Shown one piece after another: positions 8,054-16,154 of a DNA stretch of 64,000 bases. Origin of the DNA: Ancrocorticia populi. Lineage in GTDB: Bacteria > Actinomycetota > Actinomycetes > Actinomycetales > Actinomycetaceae. Position 1 is the first letter of the stretch; each line of letters begins with the position of its first letter. The notes below the pieces were generated by a model. It did no database searches. It saw only the letters and a program-made list of their open reading frames with translations, and was not told the origin of the DNA. The translations under genes and the position numbers were made by a program. The stretch spans positions 682,001-746,000 of the forward strand of contig NZ_QETB01000001.1 of NCBI RefSeq assembly GCF_003123745.1, written 5' to 3'.

Positions 8054-9094
8054 GTGCCAGCAAACAGTGGTGGCTCAGAGGCGGCCATGCCGCCATCAAC
8101 TGTAGAACGATATGTAGGCCGGCTCCTCGGCGGCTCGGAGCGTTACACCCTAGTTGAAGCTGCTTCCAAGGCGGGTATGGATGAGGATACGGCCCGGCGC
8201 TATTGGCTTTCTATGGGTTTCCCAACGATCGCGGACGAGGTTACGGATAGGGTTTTTACTGACGATGATGTAGCCGCGATGACCCGGCACCAAGTAATCC
8301 TCAATCAGGGCCTCATCTCTGCCGATTCCTTGAACTCGCTGATTCGGGCGGAATCGCACATGTCCGATCGTCTGGTCTTGTGGCAGCACGAATCGCTGGT
8401 GGAACACGCCGAACGAACCCTCGGGCTTGATCCGATCAGTGCGCGCTACTGGGTGTTGGACCATTTTGAGGATTTCCATCCGTATCTGCAGGAGCAGATG
8501 CAATATTCGTGGCGGCGGCACTTGGCATCTTTGTTGCGCCGCTCCGAGGCCGAAGTAACGGAGATGGACAAGCGGCGTGATTCGGGCGATCAGCTCCAGC
8601 GTGCAGTGGGTTTCGTGGACATGGTGGCCTTCACCAACCGTTCGAATGAGATCGGCAGCGCGGAGCTGGTGGAGCTCATTGAGCTGTTCGAACACACCTG
8701 CCGTGATGTTATCTCCGCCAACGGGGCGCGCGTGGTCAAGACCATCGGGGACGCCTTCCTGTTCATTGCGGACGATCTTGTGACCGGAGCCGATACCGCT
8801 ACGGAGATCGTGGAGCGGCTTCGCGGGCAGCGAGGGATGCTCCCCGTGCGTGCATCGATGGTGTGGGGCGGAGTTGTGTCACGATTTGGTGATGTTTTCG
8901 GGCCAACCGTCAACCTTGCGTCGCGACTTGTTGATATTTCCGCAAGTGGATCTGTGCTGACAGACAAGCGAACGGCCGAAATCTTGCGGCAACTAAAGCT
9001 TGGCCGGTACACCCTTGTTCCCGCCGGATCCCCGGATCTGAAAGGACTGGGGAAGATTGAGGCCGTCGAGCTCCGACGGATGCCCTCCGGGTGA
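8054..9094 (+). CDS. Class III adenylate cyclase with N-terminal regulatory domain
   Basis: Makes cAMP from ATP. The N-terminal ~170 residues (YVGRLLGGSERYTLVEAASK, DEDTARRYWLSMGFP) match the all-helical autoinhibitory domain of the mycobacterial Rv1264 type, which makes the enzyme acid-responsive. The C-terminal cyclase homology domain has the first metal Asp (D189 in FVDMVAFT), substrate Lys K229 and second metal Asp D233 in KTIGDAF, and the FGDVFGPTVNLASRL dimer segment. No membrane segment is visible, so it should be cytosolic. The GTG start at 8054 has GGAGG 7 nt upstream. The gene is followed by a separate response-regulator gene. No CRP-family receptor is seen in the window. Confidence 0.88.
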   Translation: MPANSGGSEAAMPPSTVERYVGRLLGGSERYTLVEAASKAGMDEDTARRYWLSMGFPTIADEVTDRVFTDDDVAAMTRHQVILNQGLISADSLNSLIRAESHMSDRLVLWQHESLVEHAERTLGLDPISARYWVLDHFEDFHPYLQEQMQYSWRRHLASLLRRSEAEVTEMDKRRDSGDQLQRAVGFVDMVAFTNRSNEIGSAELVELIELFEHTCRDVISANGARVVKTIGDAFLFIADDLVTGADTATEIVERLRGQRGMLPVRASMVWGGVVSRFGDVFGPTVNLASRLVDISASGSVLTDKRTAEILRQLKLGRYTLVPAGSPDLKGLGKIEAVELRRMPSG

Positions 9095-9169
9095 GCTACT
9101 ACCCGGGGAAATTCTGGGGGAGATCCTGACACTTTGGCTAAAGCCTCGACGAAGGCTTGACTATTGGCC

Positions 9170-9175
9170 TACGAT
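9170..9175 (+). promoter_or_regulatory. Leaderless -10 box for the response-regulator gene
   Basis: TACGAT lies exactly 6 nt before GTG 9182, and no Shine-Dalgarno sequence is present. Confidence 0.55.
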
Positions 9176-9181
9176 TCAAGT

Positions 9182-9859
9182 GTGACCGATCTACTACTTG
9201 TTGAAGACGATACCGCTATCTCCGGGCCACTCGTGCGGGCACTCTCGCGCGAGGGCTACAACGTTACGCTTGCCGAACTGGGCCGCGACGCACTCACCAG
9301 CATGGAGCGTGGCACAGACTTTGTGATCCTCGATCTGGGCCTACCGGATATGGACGGGCTGGACGTAGCGCGCCAAGCTCGCTCGCGCGGCTGGACTTTC
9401 CCTATTCTCATCCTCACCGCACGCACCGAAGAGGTGGACATGGTTGTGGGGCTGGATGCCGGTGCTGATGATTACGTGACTAAACCCTTCCGGCTGGCGG
9501 AACTGATGGCGCGTGTGCGGGCGTTGCTGCGGCGGGCTGAGCCTGTGGAAGCCTCAGACCTAGTCACCGTCCAGAACATTTCGGTGGACAGGGCCGCCCA
9601 TCGTGCCTTCGTTGATAACAACGAGCTCCAGCTCACTGGCAAGGAATTTGATCTACTGACCATCCTCATTACGCACGCGGGCAACGTGGTCTCCCGTGAC
9701 GAACTCATGCAAGAGGTATGGTCCATGAACAACGATGACTCCACCAAGAAGCTGGACATGCACATCTCCTGGCTCCGGAGGAAGCTAGGCGAGGATGTTT
9801 CTCACCCGCGGTACATCTCCACCGTTCGCGGGATGGGTTTCCGGTTCGAAAAGGGGTAA
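9182..9859 (+). CDS. OmpR/PhoB-family response regulator
   Basis: A 225-residue DNA-binding response regulator. The receiver domain (residues 1-~118) has the acidic pocket ED at 8-9, phospho-acceptor D51 in ILDLGLPD and conserved K101 in DDYVTKPF. The C-terminal winged-helix domain spans ~130-224, with LTGKEFDLLTILITHAG and the recognition-helix region SWLRRKLGED. It precedes a histidine kinase by 6 nt, so the two form a pair. The frame is open to TTG 9164, but GTG 9182 begins MTDLLLVEDD and carries a -10 box at leaderless distance, so it is preferred. The signal and regulon are unknown. Confidence 0.9.
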   Translation: MTDLLLVEDDTAISGPLVRALSREGYNVTLAELGRDALTSMERGTDFVILDLGLPDMDGLDVARQARSRGWTFPILILTARTEEVDMVVGLDAGADDYVTKPFRLAELMARVRALLRRAEPVEASDLVTVQNISVDRAAHRAFVDNNELQLTGKEFDLLTILITHAGNVVSRDELMQEVWSMNNDDSTKKLDMHISWLRRKLGEDVSHPRYISTVRGMGFRFEKG

Positions 9860-9865
9860 TGCCTC

Positions 9866-11179
9866 GTGCGCAGGCGCGCTATCAGAATGACAACTCTGGC
9901 TGTGCTGGTTGCCGTTCTGCTCCTTGGTGTCCCGGGCGTTGGCCTTGGCGTCACGCTCATCTGGCGCAACGCAAGTGCGTCCGTGGAATCCCGCGCATCC
10001 GAAATCTCCACGTTTGTGGAGCAACGGGTTGAAGAAGGGGACGCGGTTTCCCAGGTGTTTCTCGAAAGATATGCCGATCGCGAGGGGTTCTTCCCAGCGC
10101 GGATCACGCTTGTGAGCGACGAGGGCGAGTTGGTGGCGGGCGCTGATTTGGGCGATGACAGTACGATCAGCCACACGGTCACTTCCCCCAACGCCTCCGT
10201 GAAGGTGGCGATCTCCCGTGACGATGTCATGATCACCATGTTGATGGCCGGAGGGCTGGGCGTTGCGGTGGTCATGGTGTCCTTTGGGGCCGGCGTGGTG
10301 GTGGCCCTCAAACAGTCCCGGAAACTCTCCGCCCCGCTGATCTATCTGGCGGCTGCGGCGGAGCAAGTGGGCTCTGGGCAGACTAGGCCACAGATGGAAA
10401 AGTCCGGGATCGAGGAAATTGATCTTGTATACGAGGAGCTGGTGCGCACAGCGGACCGCATGGCCGGGCGCATTTCCGCCGAACGGCAGTTTTCTGCGGA
10501 CGCCTCCCACCAACTACGCAGCCCGCTGGCTGCGCTGTCCATGCGGCTTGAAGAGATTGAGTATCTTTCCAACGATGAGGACGTTCGCGAAGAGGCCGCG
10601 AACTGCCTCGAGCAGGTGGAGCGCCTCGCTGGCGTTGTGAATGACCTCCTAGCCGTGTCCCGGTCCGAGAATGCCGGGGGGAACGAGGCTGTGCCACTAG
10701 GTCCAGTTTTTGAACAGCAACGCGAGGAATGGCAGCGGAGCTACGAGACTGTCGGACGGGAGCTGACATTCGAGGATAACGCCGGGGTGGCCGTCCTCAG
10801 CCGCCCGGGCTCTCTCTCCCAGATCATCGCAACGCTCATTGAGAACTCGTTGCGTTACGGGGAGGGAACCACTTCGGTGGTTGCCTCCAAGTCTGGCCGC
10901 GGGGTCATGATCCACGTGACCGACGGAGGGCCAGGCGTTGCTCCGGAGAACGTTGACTCGATCTTCACCAAGGGATTCTCCACCGGAGGATCCACTGGGA
11001 TTGGGTTGCCGCTGGCTAAGAATTTGGCTGAAGCAGATGGTGGACGTCTGGAATTGTCCAAGGCCAGTCCGCCAACCTTTGCCCTAGCCCTGAATGCCGT
11101 ACCGCAATCGCTAAATCCAAGTAAGATTCTGCCGGCGGGTTCGATTATTAGCGTGGGAGCACGGCGCCGCAGACGGTAA
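9866..11179 (+). CDS. Sensor histidine kinase
   Basis: The membrane partner of the preceding response regulator, 437 residues. TM1 lies at about residues 7-28, a short extracytoplasmic loop follows (~29-110), and TM2 is ITMLMAGGLGVAVVMVSFGA (~115-140). The dimerisation/phosphotransfer helix contains DASHQLRSP with phospho-acceptor H215. The ATPase domain shows the N box (LIENSLRYG), the G1 box (VTDGGPGVAPE) and the G2 box (STGIGLPLAK). The extracytoplasmic sensor of ~80 residues has no recognisable fold. The GTG start follows the regulator's stop by 6 nt; the pair is probably one transcript. Its stop is only 13 bp from the convergent GtrA gene. Confidence 0.9.
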   Translation: MRRRAIRMTTLAVLVAVLLLGVPGVGLGVTLIWRNASASVESRASEISTFVEQRVEEGDAVSQVFLERYADREGFFPARITLVSDEGELVAGADLGDDSTISHTVTSPNASVKVAISRDDVMITMLMAGGLGVAVVMVSFGAGVVVALKQSRKLSAPLIYLAAAAEQVGSGQTRPQMEKSGIEEIDLVYEELVRTADRMAGRISAERQFSADASHQLRSPLAALSMRLEEIEYLSNDEDVREEAANCLEQVERLAGVVNDLLAVSRSENAGGNEAVPLGPVFEQQREEWQRSYETVGRELTFEDNAGVAVLSRPGSLSQIIATLIENSLRYGEGTTSVVASKSGRGVMIHVTDGGPGVAPENVDSIFTKGFSTGGSTGIGLPLAKNLAEADGGRLELSKASPPTFALALNAVPQSLNPSKILPAGSIISVGARRRRR

Positions 11180-11192
11180 AAGGCCAATCCAA

Positions 11193-11702
11193 CTAGTGTT
11201 CGGACGCAATTCCGGAGCCTTGGGCCACCCGCCTTGCTCCCGGGGAGAAGACTACGTAGCGGTACATCACGTACCGGAACGCCGTACCTAGGATTAGCCC
11301 CACAACGTTGGCGGAGATGTTGTCCGCAAACTGACTGCGTAACCCCAAGCCGTACCGCGACGCCGCAAGGCACGCCAGAGCAATCAGCATCCCACCGATG
11401 TTCACCAGAACGAACATGGCGAATTCCCGCCCGCGTCCATACGTGCCCTTATCGCGGAAGGTCCAGGCGCGGTTCACTGCCCACGAGAACACGACGGAGA
11501 TGGACACAGAGATAGTCTTGGCCACCATCGAAGCATCACCGGGTAGATGGACCCAGCCAGTGTGTGCCAACAGATTAAAGAGGCCAACGTCCACGATGTA
11601 GGAGCCCAGCCCCACGGTACAAAACCGCAGGAACTCCACGAACCATTCGCGGAAAGACTGGCCTTTCAACAGGCGCTGGATGAGATTGCGAGACGTCGGC
11701 AC
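11193..11702 (-). CDS. GtrA family membrane protein
   Basis: A 169-residue GtrA-like protein with four predicted membrane helices: EFLRFCTVGLGSYIVDVGLF; MVAKTISVSISVVFSWAVNR; FAMFVLVNIGGMLIALACLA; and ISANVVGLILGTAFRYVMYR. The NRAWTFRDKG and RYVVF signatures are typical. Family members are thought to flip or shuttle polyprenyl-phosphate-linked sugars for cell-wall or polymer modification; no glycosyltransferase partner is adjacent here. It shares a short divergent intergenic region with purK, and both genes have TANNNT boxes 6 nt before their starts, which sets the GTG at 11702. Confidence 0.88.
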   Translation of the reverse strand: MPTSRNLIQRLLKGQSFREWFVEFLRFCTVGLGSYIVDVGLFNLLAHTGWVHLPGDASMVAKTISVSISVVFSWAVNRAWTFRDKGTYGRGREFAMFVLVNIGGMLIALACLAASRYGLGLRSQFADNISANVVGLILGTAFRYVMYRYVVFSPGARRVAQGSGIASEH

Positions 11703-11708
11703 CTGACC

Positions 11709-11714
11709 AGTCTA
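11709..11714 (-). promoter_or_regulatory. Leaderless -10 box for the GtrA gene
   Basis: Minus-strand TAGACT is followed by 6 nt and GTG 11702. It sits back to back with the purK box at 11723-11728, so the two promoters share one compact 32-bp region. Confidence 0.55.
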
Positions 11715-11722
11715 ATGGTGAG

Positions 11723-11728
11723 TAGGCT
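11723..11728 (+). promoter_or_regulatory. Leaderless -10 box for purK
   Basis: TAGGCT is followed by exactly 6 nt and ATG 11735. No Shine-Dalgarno sequence is present. Confidence 0.6.
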
Positions 11729-11734
11729 GGGGCT

Positions 11735-12943
11735 ATGACTGCTAAGGCCCATGTTCAGCGTGTCGTTGGTACCGGAGCGGAAGAGGCCGCACCCCGAGTT
11801 GGCGTTGTGGGAGGTGGCCAGCTCGCGCGGATGATGCAGGAGGCGGCGATCCCGCTTGGGATCCAGCTCCATGCGTTGGTGGAGGCCGCGGACGGTGCTT
11901 CCGGCCAGGTGATTCCCAACTCGCAGGTAGGGGATGCGGATGATTCTGCGGCTGTATGCGCGCTGGCTGAGCGCGTGGACGTCCTCACCGTGGAACACGA
12001 GCACGTGCCAGATGAGATCCTTGCTGCGGCGGGGGAGTTGGCACCTGTGCGGCCCGGCTCCCACGCACTTGCCTACGCCCAAGACAAGCTGCTCATGCGC
12101 GAGAAGATGGAGGAGCTGGGTGCGCCAGTGCCGCGATGGTGGCGCGTTAATTCCGAGCAGGAGATCCAGGCGGGACTCGCGGAGCTGGGCGGGCGGGGAG
12201 TGTTGAAGACTCCTCGCGATGGCTACGACGGCAAGGGCGTTCGGATCATTGCGGAGGCGAGCGAGGCCCGGGACTGGCTGGCTGACGGCGGGCCCTTGTT
12301 GCTCGAAGAGATGATCCCGTTCGAGTTTGAGGTGGCGGCGGTACTGGCGCGGCGCCCTTCCGGGGAGGTGGCGTGCTGGCCCGTTGTTCGCACCGTTCAA
12401 CAACAGGGCGCCTGCTTCGAGGTAGTGGCGCCAGCTCCCGGCGTTGGCCCGGAGCTGGAGGGCCAGATTCAAGACATTGCGGTGAAGATCGCGGAGGACT
12501 TGGACGTTGTGGGGATTTTGGCCGTTGAGATGTTTGTGGGGAGTAATGGGGGCGAGGCCAGCGCCTCCGGCGCACCAGCCCTTCAGCCCTATGTCAACGA
12601 ACTGGCTATGAGGCCGCACAATTCCGCGCATTGGACGATTGAGGGCGCCGATACCAGCCAGTTTGAGCAACATCTGCGGGCCGTACTGGACCTGCCGCTC
12701 GGGAGCACTCTGCCTCTGCGCGATTGGAGCGTCATGGTGAACGTGCTTGGTAGCGAGCTGGACGATCCGCGCGAGGCCTACCAGCAAGTCATGGAGAAGT
12801 ATCCACGGGCGAAGATCCACATGTACGGCAAAGAAGTAAAGCCACGGCGCAAGATCGGGCATGTGACCGTGGTGGGCGATGATCTGGACGAGGCGCTGGC
12901 CCAATCACACGGGGCGGCGGCCATGCTGCGCGGCGAGGTCTGA
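11735..12943 (+). CDS. purK: N5-carboxyaminoimidazole ribonucleotide synthase
   Basis: PurK carboxylates AIR with bicarbonate and ATP to N5-CAIR in de novo purine synthesis. The 402-residue protein has the N-terminal pre-ATP-grasp Rossmann motif VGVVGGGQLARMM (~22-34), the ATP-grasp core (KTPRDGYDGKGV; LLLEEMIPFEFEVAAVLAR) and the C-terminal NELAMRPHNSAHWTIE motif containing metal and substrate residues. About 20 N-terminal residues precede the fold and are poorly conserved. purE follows by 73 bp in the same direction, giving the usual pair whose products act in succession. Transcription is probably leaderless. Confidence 0.95.
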   Translation: MTAKAHVQRVVGTGAEEAAPRVGVVGGGQLARMMQEAAIPLGIQLHALVEAADGASGQVIPNSQVGDADDSAAVCALAERVDVLTVEHEHVPDEILAAAGELAPVRPGSHALAYAQDKLLMREKMEELGAPVPRWWRVNSEQEIQAGLAELGGRGVLKTPRDGYDGKGVRIIAEASEARDWLADGGPLLLEEMIPFEFEVAAVLARRPSGEVACWPVVRTVQQQGACFEVVAPAPGVGPELEGQIQDIAVKIAEDLDVVGILAVEMFVGSNGGEASASGAPALQPYVNELAMRPHNSAHWTIEGADTSQFEQHLRAVLDLPLGSTLPLRDWSVMVNVLGSELDDPREAYQQVMEKYPRAKIHMYGKEVKPRRKIGHVTVVGDDLDEALAQSHGAAAMLRGEV

Positions 12944-13016
12944 GGCGCTAGCGGCGGGCGCTCACGCCCACTAGTACAAACTGATGAACTGCAGGCAGCA
13001 CTAGAGGAGAGCAACG

Positions 13017-13502
13017 ATGGCAACTGTTGGAATCGTGATGGGGTCGGATTCGGATTGGCCCGTGATGAAAGCGGCCGGCGAGGCGCTGGACGAATTCGGG
13101 ATCAGCTACGAGGCGGACGTGGTCTCAGCGCACCGGATGCCGGATGAGATGATCGCCTACGGCCGGGAGGCTGCGGGGCGCGGTATTCGAGTCATCATCG
13201 CGGGCGCTGGCGGTGCGGCCCACCTGCCGGGGATGTTGGCGGCGGTGACGCCGTTGCCCGTGATCGGTGTACCTGTGCCGCTTAAGTACTTGGACGGAAT
13301 GGATTCGCTGCTCTCGATCGTGCAGATGCCAGCCGGGGTACCCGTGGCAACCGTGTCCATCGGCGGTGCGCGCAATGCTGGCCTGTTGGCGGCCCGGATC
13401 GTGGGCAGCGCAGATCCGGACGTGCAGGCAGCAATGGAGACATTCCAAGCCGACCTAAAGGCGCAGGCTCAGGAGAAGGGCAAGCGGCTTAAGGAGCTGT
13501 AG
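13017..13502 (+). CDS. purE: N5-carboxyaminoimidazole ribonucleotide mutase
   Basis: Class I PurE converts N5-CAIR, the PurK product, to CAIR. Its 161 residues show [12 protein letters not shown] at the N-terminal substrate loop, the catalytic [10 protein letters not shown], and [15 protein letters not shown], with [15 protein letters not shown] near the C-terminus, all diagnostic of the octameric bacterial enzyme. The ATG at 13017 has GAGGAG about 8 nt upstream. The gene ends 40 bp from the convergent dehydrogenase gene. Confidence 0.96.
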   Translation: MATVGIVMGSDSDWPVMKAAGEALDEFGISYEADVVSAHRMPDEMIAYGREAAGRGIRVIIAGAGGAAHLPGMLAAVTPLPVIGVPVPLKYLDGMDSLLSIVQMPAGVPVATVSIGGARNAGLLAARIVGSADPDVQAAMETFQADLKAQAQEKGKRLKEL

Positions 13503-13541
13503 GTTCTGGTTGCTGGAGAGCCTGCTTGCTCAGGGCGGTTG

Positions 13542-14435
13542 CTAGGGGCTCGGTGTTCCGCCGTTAACGTTGAGGGTCTCCCCGATAACGTAGCTGGACT
13601 CCGGAGAGGTAAGAAACACATAAGCGGGCGCAAGCTCAGTTGGCTGTCCCGCGCGGCCCAGAGGAACATGCTTGCCGAACTCTGGTAGGGCATCCTTTGG
13701 CTGCCCTTGGGAAACCTGAAGCGGCGTCCATATAGGTCCTGGCGCTACAGCATTGACACGAATTCCCCGGGGTGCCAGCTGTTGAGCCAAGCCTTTGGAG
13801 AAGTTGTTGATCGCCGCCTTAGTGGAGGCGTAATCGAGCAGATGGGTGGAGGGCTTATACGCCTGAATCGAGGTGGTGTTGACGATTGTTGCGCCCTCGG
13901 GCAAATGCCTAAGTGCAGCGCGTACGATTCGGAACTGCGCCAGGATATTAACGTCGAATGTGTGTTGGACCTGCTCATCCGTAAGTTTCTCAAAGCTCTC
14001 AATGGCAATCTGGCGGCCAGCGTTATTCACGAGGGCGTCAAGGCCACCAAGCCGTGACGCTGCTTCGTCCACAAGCTGCGTACAGAACTCTGGATCCGAT
14101 ATATCTCCTGGAATGAGGAACGCGCGGCGGCCCGAGCCTTCGATTACTTGCGCTACATGCTCGGCGTCAGTTTGCTCTTCGGGTAAGTAGGAGATGGCCA
14201 CATCTGCGCCCTCCCGAGCAAATGCAATCGCCACGGCGGCGCCAATACCGGAATCGGAACCCGTGATGAGCGCTCTGCGCCCCTCAAGGCGCCCTGTACC
14301 ACGATAGCTCTGTTCGCCACGATCTGTTTGTGGAATGAGCTCGGCGTCAAGACCGGGTTCCTCTTGGGATTGTTTTGGGGGCGAAATGACGGGGAATCTA
14401 GACACTGGATTTTGGAAGGTTAGCTGATCTTTCAT
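13542..14435 (-). CDS. SDR family NAD(P)-dependent oxidoreductase
   Basis: A 297-residue short-chain dehydrogenase of the group with a ~45-residue N-terminal extension (YghA/YhxC/general-stress type). The cofactor motif TGSDSGIG follows the extension, NNAG is in LDALVNNAGRQ, and the catalytic pair is Y202/K206 in YASTK, with the serine in NTTSIQAYKP. VNAVAPGPIWTP and the C-terminal VNGGTP are typical. Relatives are linked to osmotic or oxidative stress and may act on sugars or aldehydes; the substrate is unknown here. AAAGG lies about 9 nt before ATG. The gene is monocistronic. Confidence 0.88.
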   Translation of the reverse strand: MKDQLTFQNPVSRFPVISPPKQSQEEPGLDAELIPQTDRGEQSYRGTGRLEGRRALITGSDSGIGAAVAIAFAREGADVAISYLPEEQTDAEHVAQVIEGSGRRAFLIPGDISDPEFCTQLVDEAASRLGGLDALVNNAGRQIAIESFEKLTDEQVQHTFDVNILAQFRIVRAALRHLPEGATIVNTTSIQAYKPSTHLLDYASTKAAINNFSKGLAQQLAPRGIRVNAVAPGPIWTPLQVSQGQPKDALPEFGKHVPLGRAGQPTELAPAYVFLTSPESSYVIGETLNVNGGTPSP

Positions 14436-14897
14436 CGGTTCTTACCTTTCGACATTTAGGGTCGTCTGTTCCATACGCGTGGCGGGCCTGCTAGGTGAGC
14501 CCGGATCCTCGGCACCCGATCTGTATGGATCGCTGACCGCAGCGGCCACTGTATTGATCGCCGAGTCCTTGGACGAACTGTCGCTCACATGCGTTCGACG
14601 CTACGGGCATCGGCGCCTAGTCTCAAGAGGGTTTGCCATTTTTGGGAAATCGTCTGAAGGCGGCTAGAAGCGTCAGACCGTCCCATTGGAGGTGTTCTGC
14701 TATCTCCTCTCCAACGAACGGTCTGACCTTCTTGACAAGCTCGCCGAGTGAGCGTCTGGTGGCCGCGAACCAATGATGTCCAAAGCTGGGTGAAGAAACG
14801 CGGATAAGCTGCGGTCACTATCTGGTGGTGATCACCAGCTATGTCGCCTCCCGGCCTGACACGAAATGTCGGCGAGGTGGGCGGGATCTGCTAAAAC
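14436..14897. other. 462-bp gene-poor stretch with structured DNA
   Basis: No convincing gene is present. A 62-residue ORF at 14479-14667 lacks a ribosome site and recognisable content. The stretch holds a long hairpin (14672-14727) and a perfect 12-bp palindrome TGGTGATCACCA (14826-14837). It lies between the divergently facing start of the dehydrogenase and the 3' end of the LCP gene. Confidence 0.6.
14672..14727. repeat. 56-nt near-perfect inverted repeat
   Basis: GTCAGACCGT at the left end pairs with ACGGTCTGAC at the right end, and TTGGAG pairs with CTCCAA further in, leaving a 17-nt loop. There is no T-run after either arm, so it is not an ordinary intrinsic terminator. Confidence 0.75.
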
Positions 14898-16151
14898 TTA
14901 GCCTAGGTCCGTGAAATCGTCCTGAGTGAGTTCACCGTTCTTCATCTTCTCGAAGAACGAATCAATCGTATCTGGATCCAGGAGAACGGCAGAGGCTCCA
15001 GATGGCGTACGGTAATTAAGGGAGCTGATTGGCGGGGCTCCCATGAGGCCATCGTCTCCCATAACGCTGCGCAGGCCGAGAGCAGCACCCGCCATGTTGG
15101 TGAGCCCGCTACCGGTGCTCATGGTGAGCGTAGTCGCTGCTGAATCCACTAGCTTGTACTGCTTGACCGGGTTGATCAGAGTGCTGGGAGAAGCGGCCTT
15201 CTTGATCACCTTGGACACGACTTGGCGCTGGCGTTCCGCACGTCCAATATCCCCTTTGGGATCCGAGTAGCGCATGCGGGAGAACGCGAGGGCGGTATCG
15301 CCATCGGCGTCGTGGCAGCCGGCCTCCCATTCGAGCTTGGACTTCTTATCGGAGACGTCATAATCGAGGCAGAGGTTCACACCACCTACAGCATCCACGA
15401 GCGACGAGACCCCGGACATAGACACTTCCACGTAATGATCAACCGTCATACCGGAGAGGTTCTCCACCGTGGAAACTAGAAGCTCGGGACCGCCAAGTGA
15501 ATAGGAGGCGTTGATCTTGCTCGCTCCGTACCCTGGAATCTCCACATAGGAATCCCGAGGTAGTGAGACAAGCGCCGCGTTGCCAGATTCTGGGACTTGC
15601 AACAGCATGATGGAATCGGCGCGTTGGCCATCTGTTGCGCCGTCGTTTATCCCATCCTCCTCACGTTGATCGGAGCCAACGATTAAATAGGTAGTACCGG
15701 GCGTATCTGCGGCGTCGGAGAGGGCGTCAACGTGTTCCATCTTGTTATTGCCATGAATGATAAGGAACCCGGGCCAGCCGATAATTAGGGCCAGAACTAC
15801 GATCAAAACGATCGGCCACTTGCGGCGCTTCTTGCGGGGGCGCCGGCCAGCAGGAGGAGGTCCCGGGGGCTGATTGCCCCGCGGTGGCTCCGACGGGCGT
15901 TGGGGGGCCTGCTGGTACTGTTCTCCAGACTGCCGTGAGCCTGCCGGTGCGTAGCTCGGTGGAACTTGTGCGCTCGCCTGACCCGCGGCGACTGGGCGTT
16001 GCTGCTCGGAGGATGGAATGTCCTCAGGCTTGAATACCTGCGTGTGCTCCGCGCGGGGCACTTCGCCGCCATGGCCTACGTTCTTCGCGTCGTTTGCGGA
16101 CGGGCGCTTACGTCTGTTGGTGGGGTCAAAAGAGGGAGGCTGAGGGGACAT
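14898..16151 (-). CDS. LytR-CpsA-Psr (LCP) family cell-wall glycopolymer ligase
   Basis: LCP enzymes transfer lipid-linked glycopolymers (teichoic-type, arabinogalactan, capsule) onto peptidoglycan. The 417-residue protein has a long Pro/Gln-rich cytoplasmic N-terminus (~1-105), a basic patch PRKKRRKW, one membrane helix (PIVLIVVLALIIGWPGFLII, ~113-132), then the extracytoplasmic LCP domain: YLIVGSDQRE, RADSIMLLQV, VSLPRDSYVEIPG, KINASYSLGG, and the catalytic-arginine block RMRYSDPKGDIGRAERQRQ. It begins 3 bp after the stop of a second LCP gene, with AAGGG before ATG, so the two form an operon. Confidence 0.92.
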   Translation of the reverse strand: MSPQPPSFDPTNRRKRPSANDAKNVGHGGEVPRAEHTQVFKPEDIPSSEQQRPVAAGQASAQVPPSYAPAGSRQSGEQYQQAPQRPSEPPRGNQPPGPPPAGRRPRKKRRKWPIVLIVVLALIIGWPGFLIIHGNNKMEHVDALSDAADTPGTTYLIVGSDQREEDGINDGATDGQRADSIMLLQVPESGNAALVSLPRDSYVEIPGYGASKINASYSLGGPELLVSTVENLSGMTVDHYVEVSMSGVSSLVDAVGGVNLCLDYDVSDKKSKLEWEAGCHDADGDTALAFSRMRYSDPKGDIGRAERQRQVVSKVIKKAASPSTLINPVKQYKLVDSAATTLTMSTGSGLTNMAGAALGLRSVMGDDGLMGAPPISSLNYRTPSGASAVLLDPDTIDSFFEKMKNGELTQDDFTDLG

Positions 16152-16154
16152 GTT

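Noticed and set aside
9157-9175. TTGACT with TACGAT as a full -35/-10 promoter for the response regulator
   Set aside because: The spacing is only 7 bp. Only the -10 box was kept.
11666-12904. 412-residue ORF on the minus strand
   Set aside because: It mirrors purK, with histidine/proline-rich shadow sequence and no ribosome site.
14479-14667. 62-residue ORF in the gene-poor interval
   Set aside because: No ribosome site, no family resemblance and no supporting neighbour.
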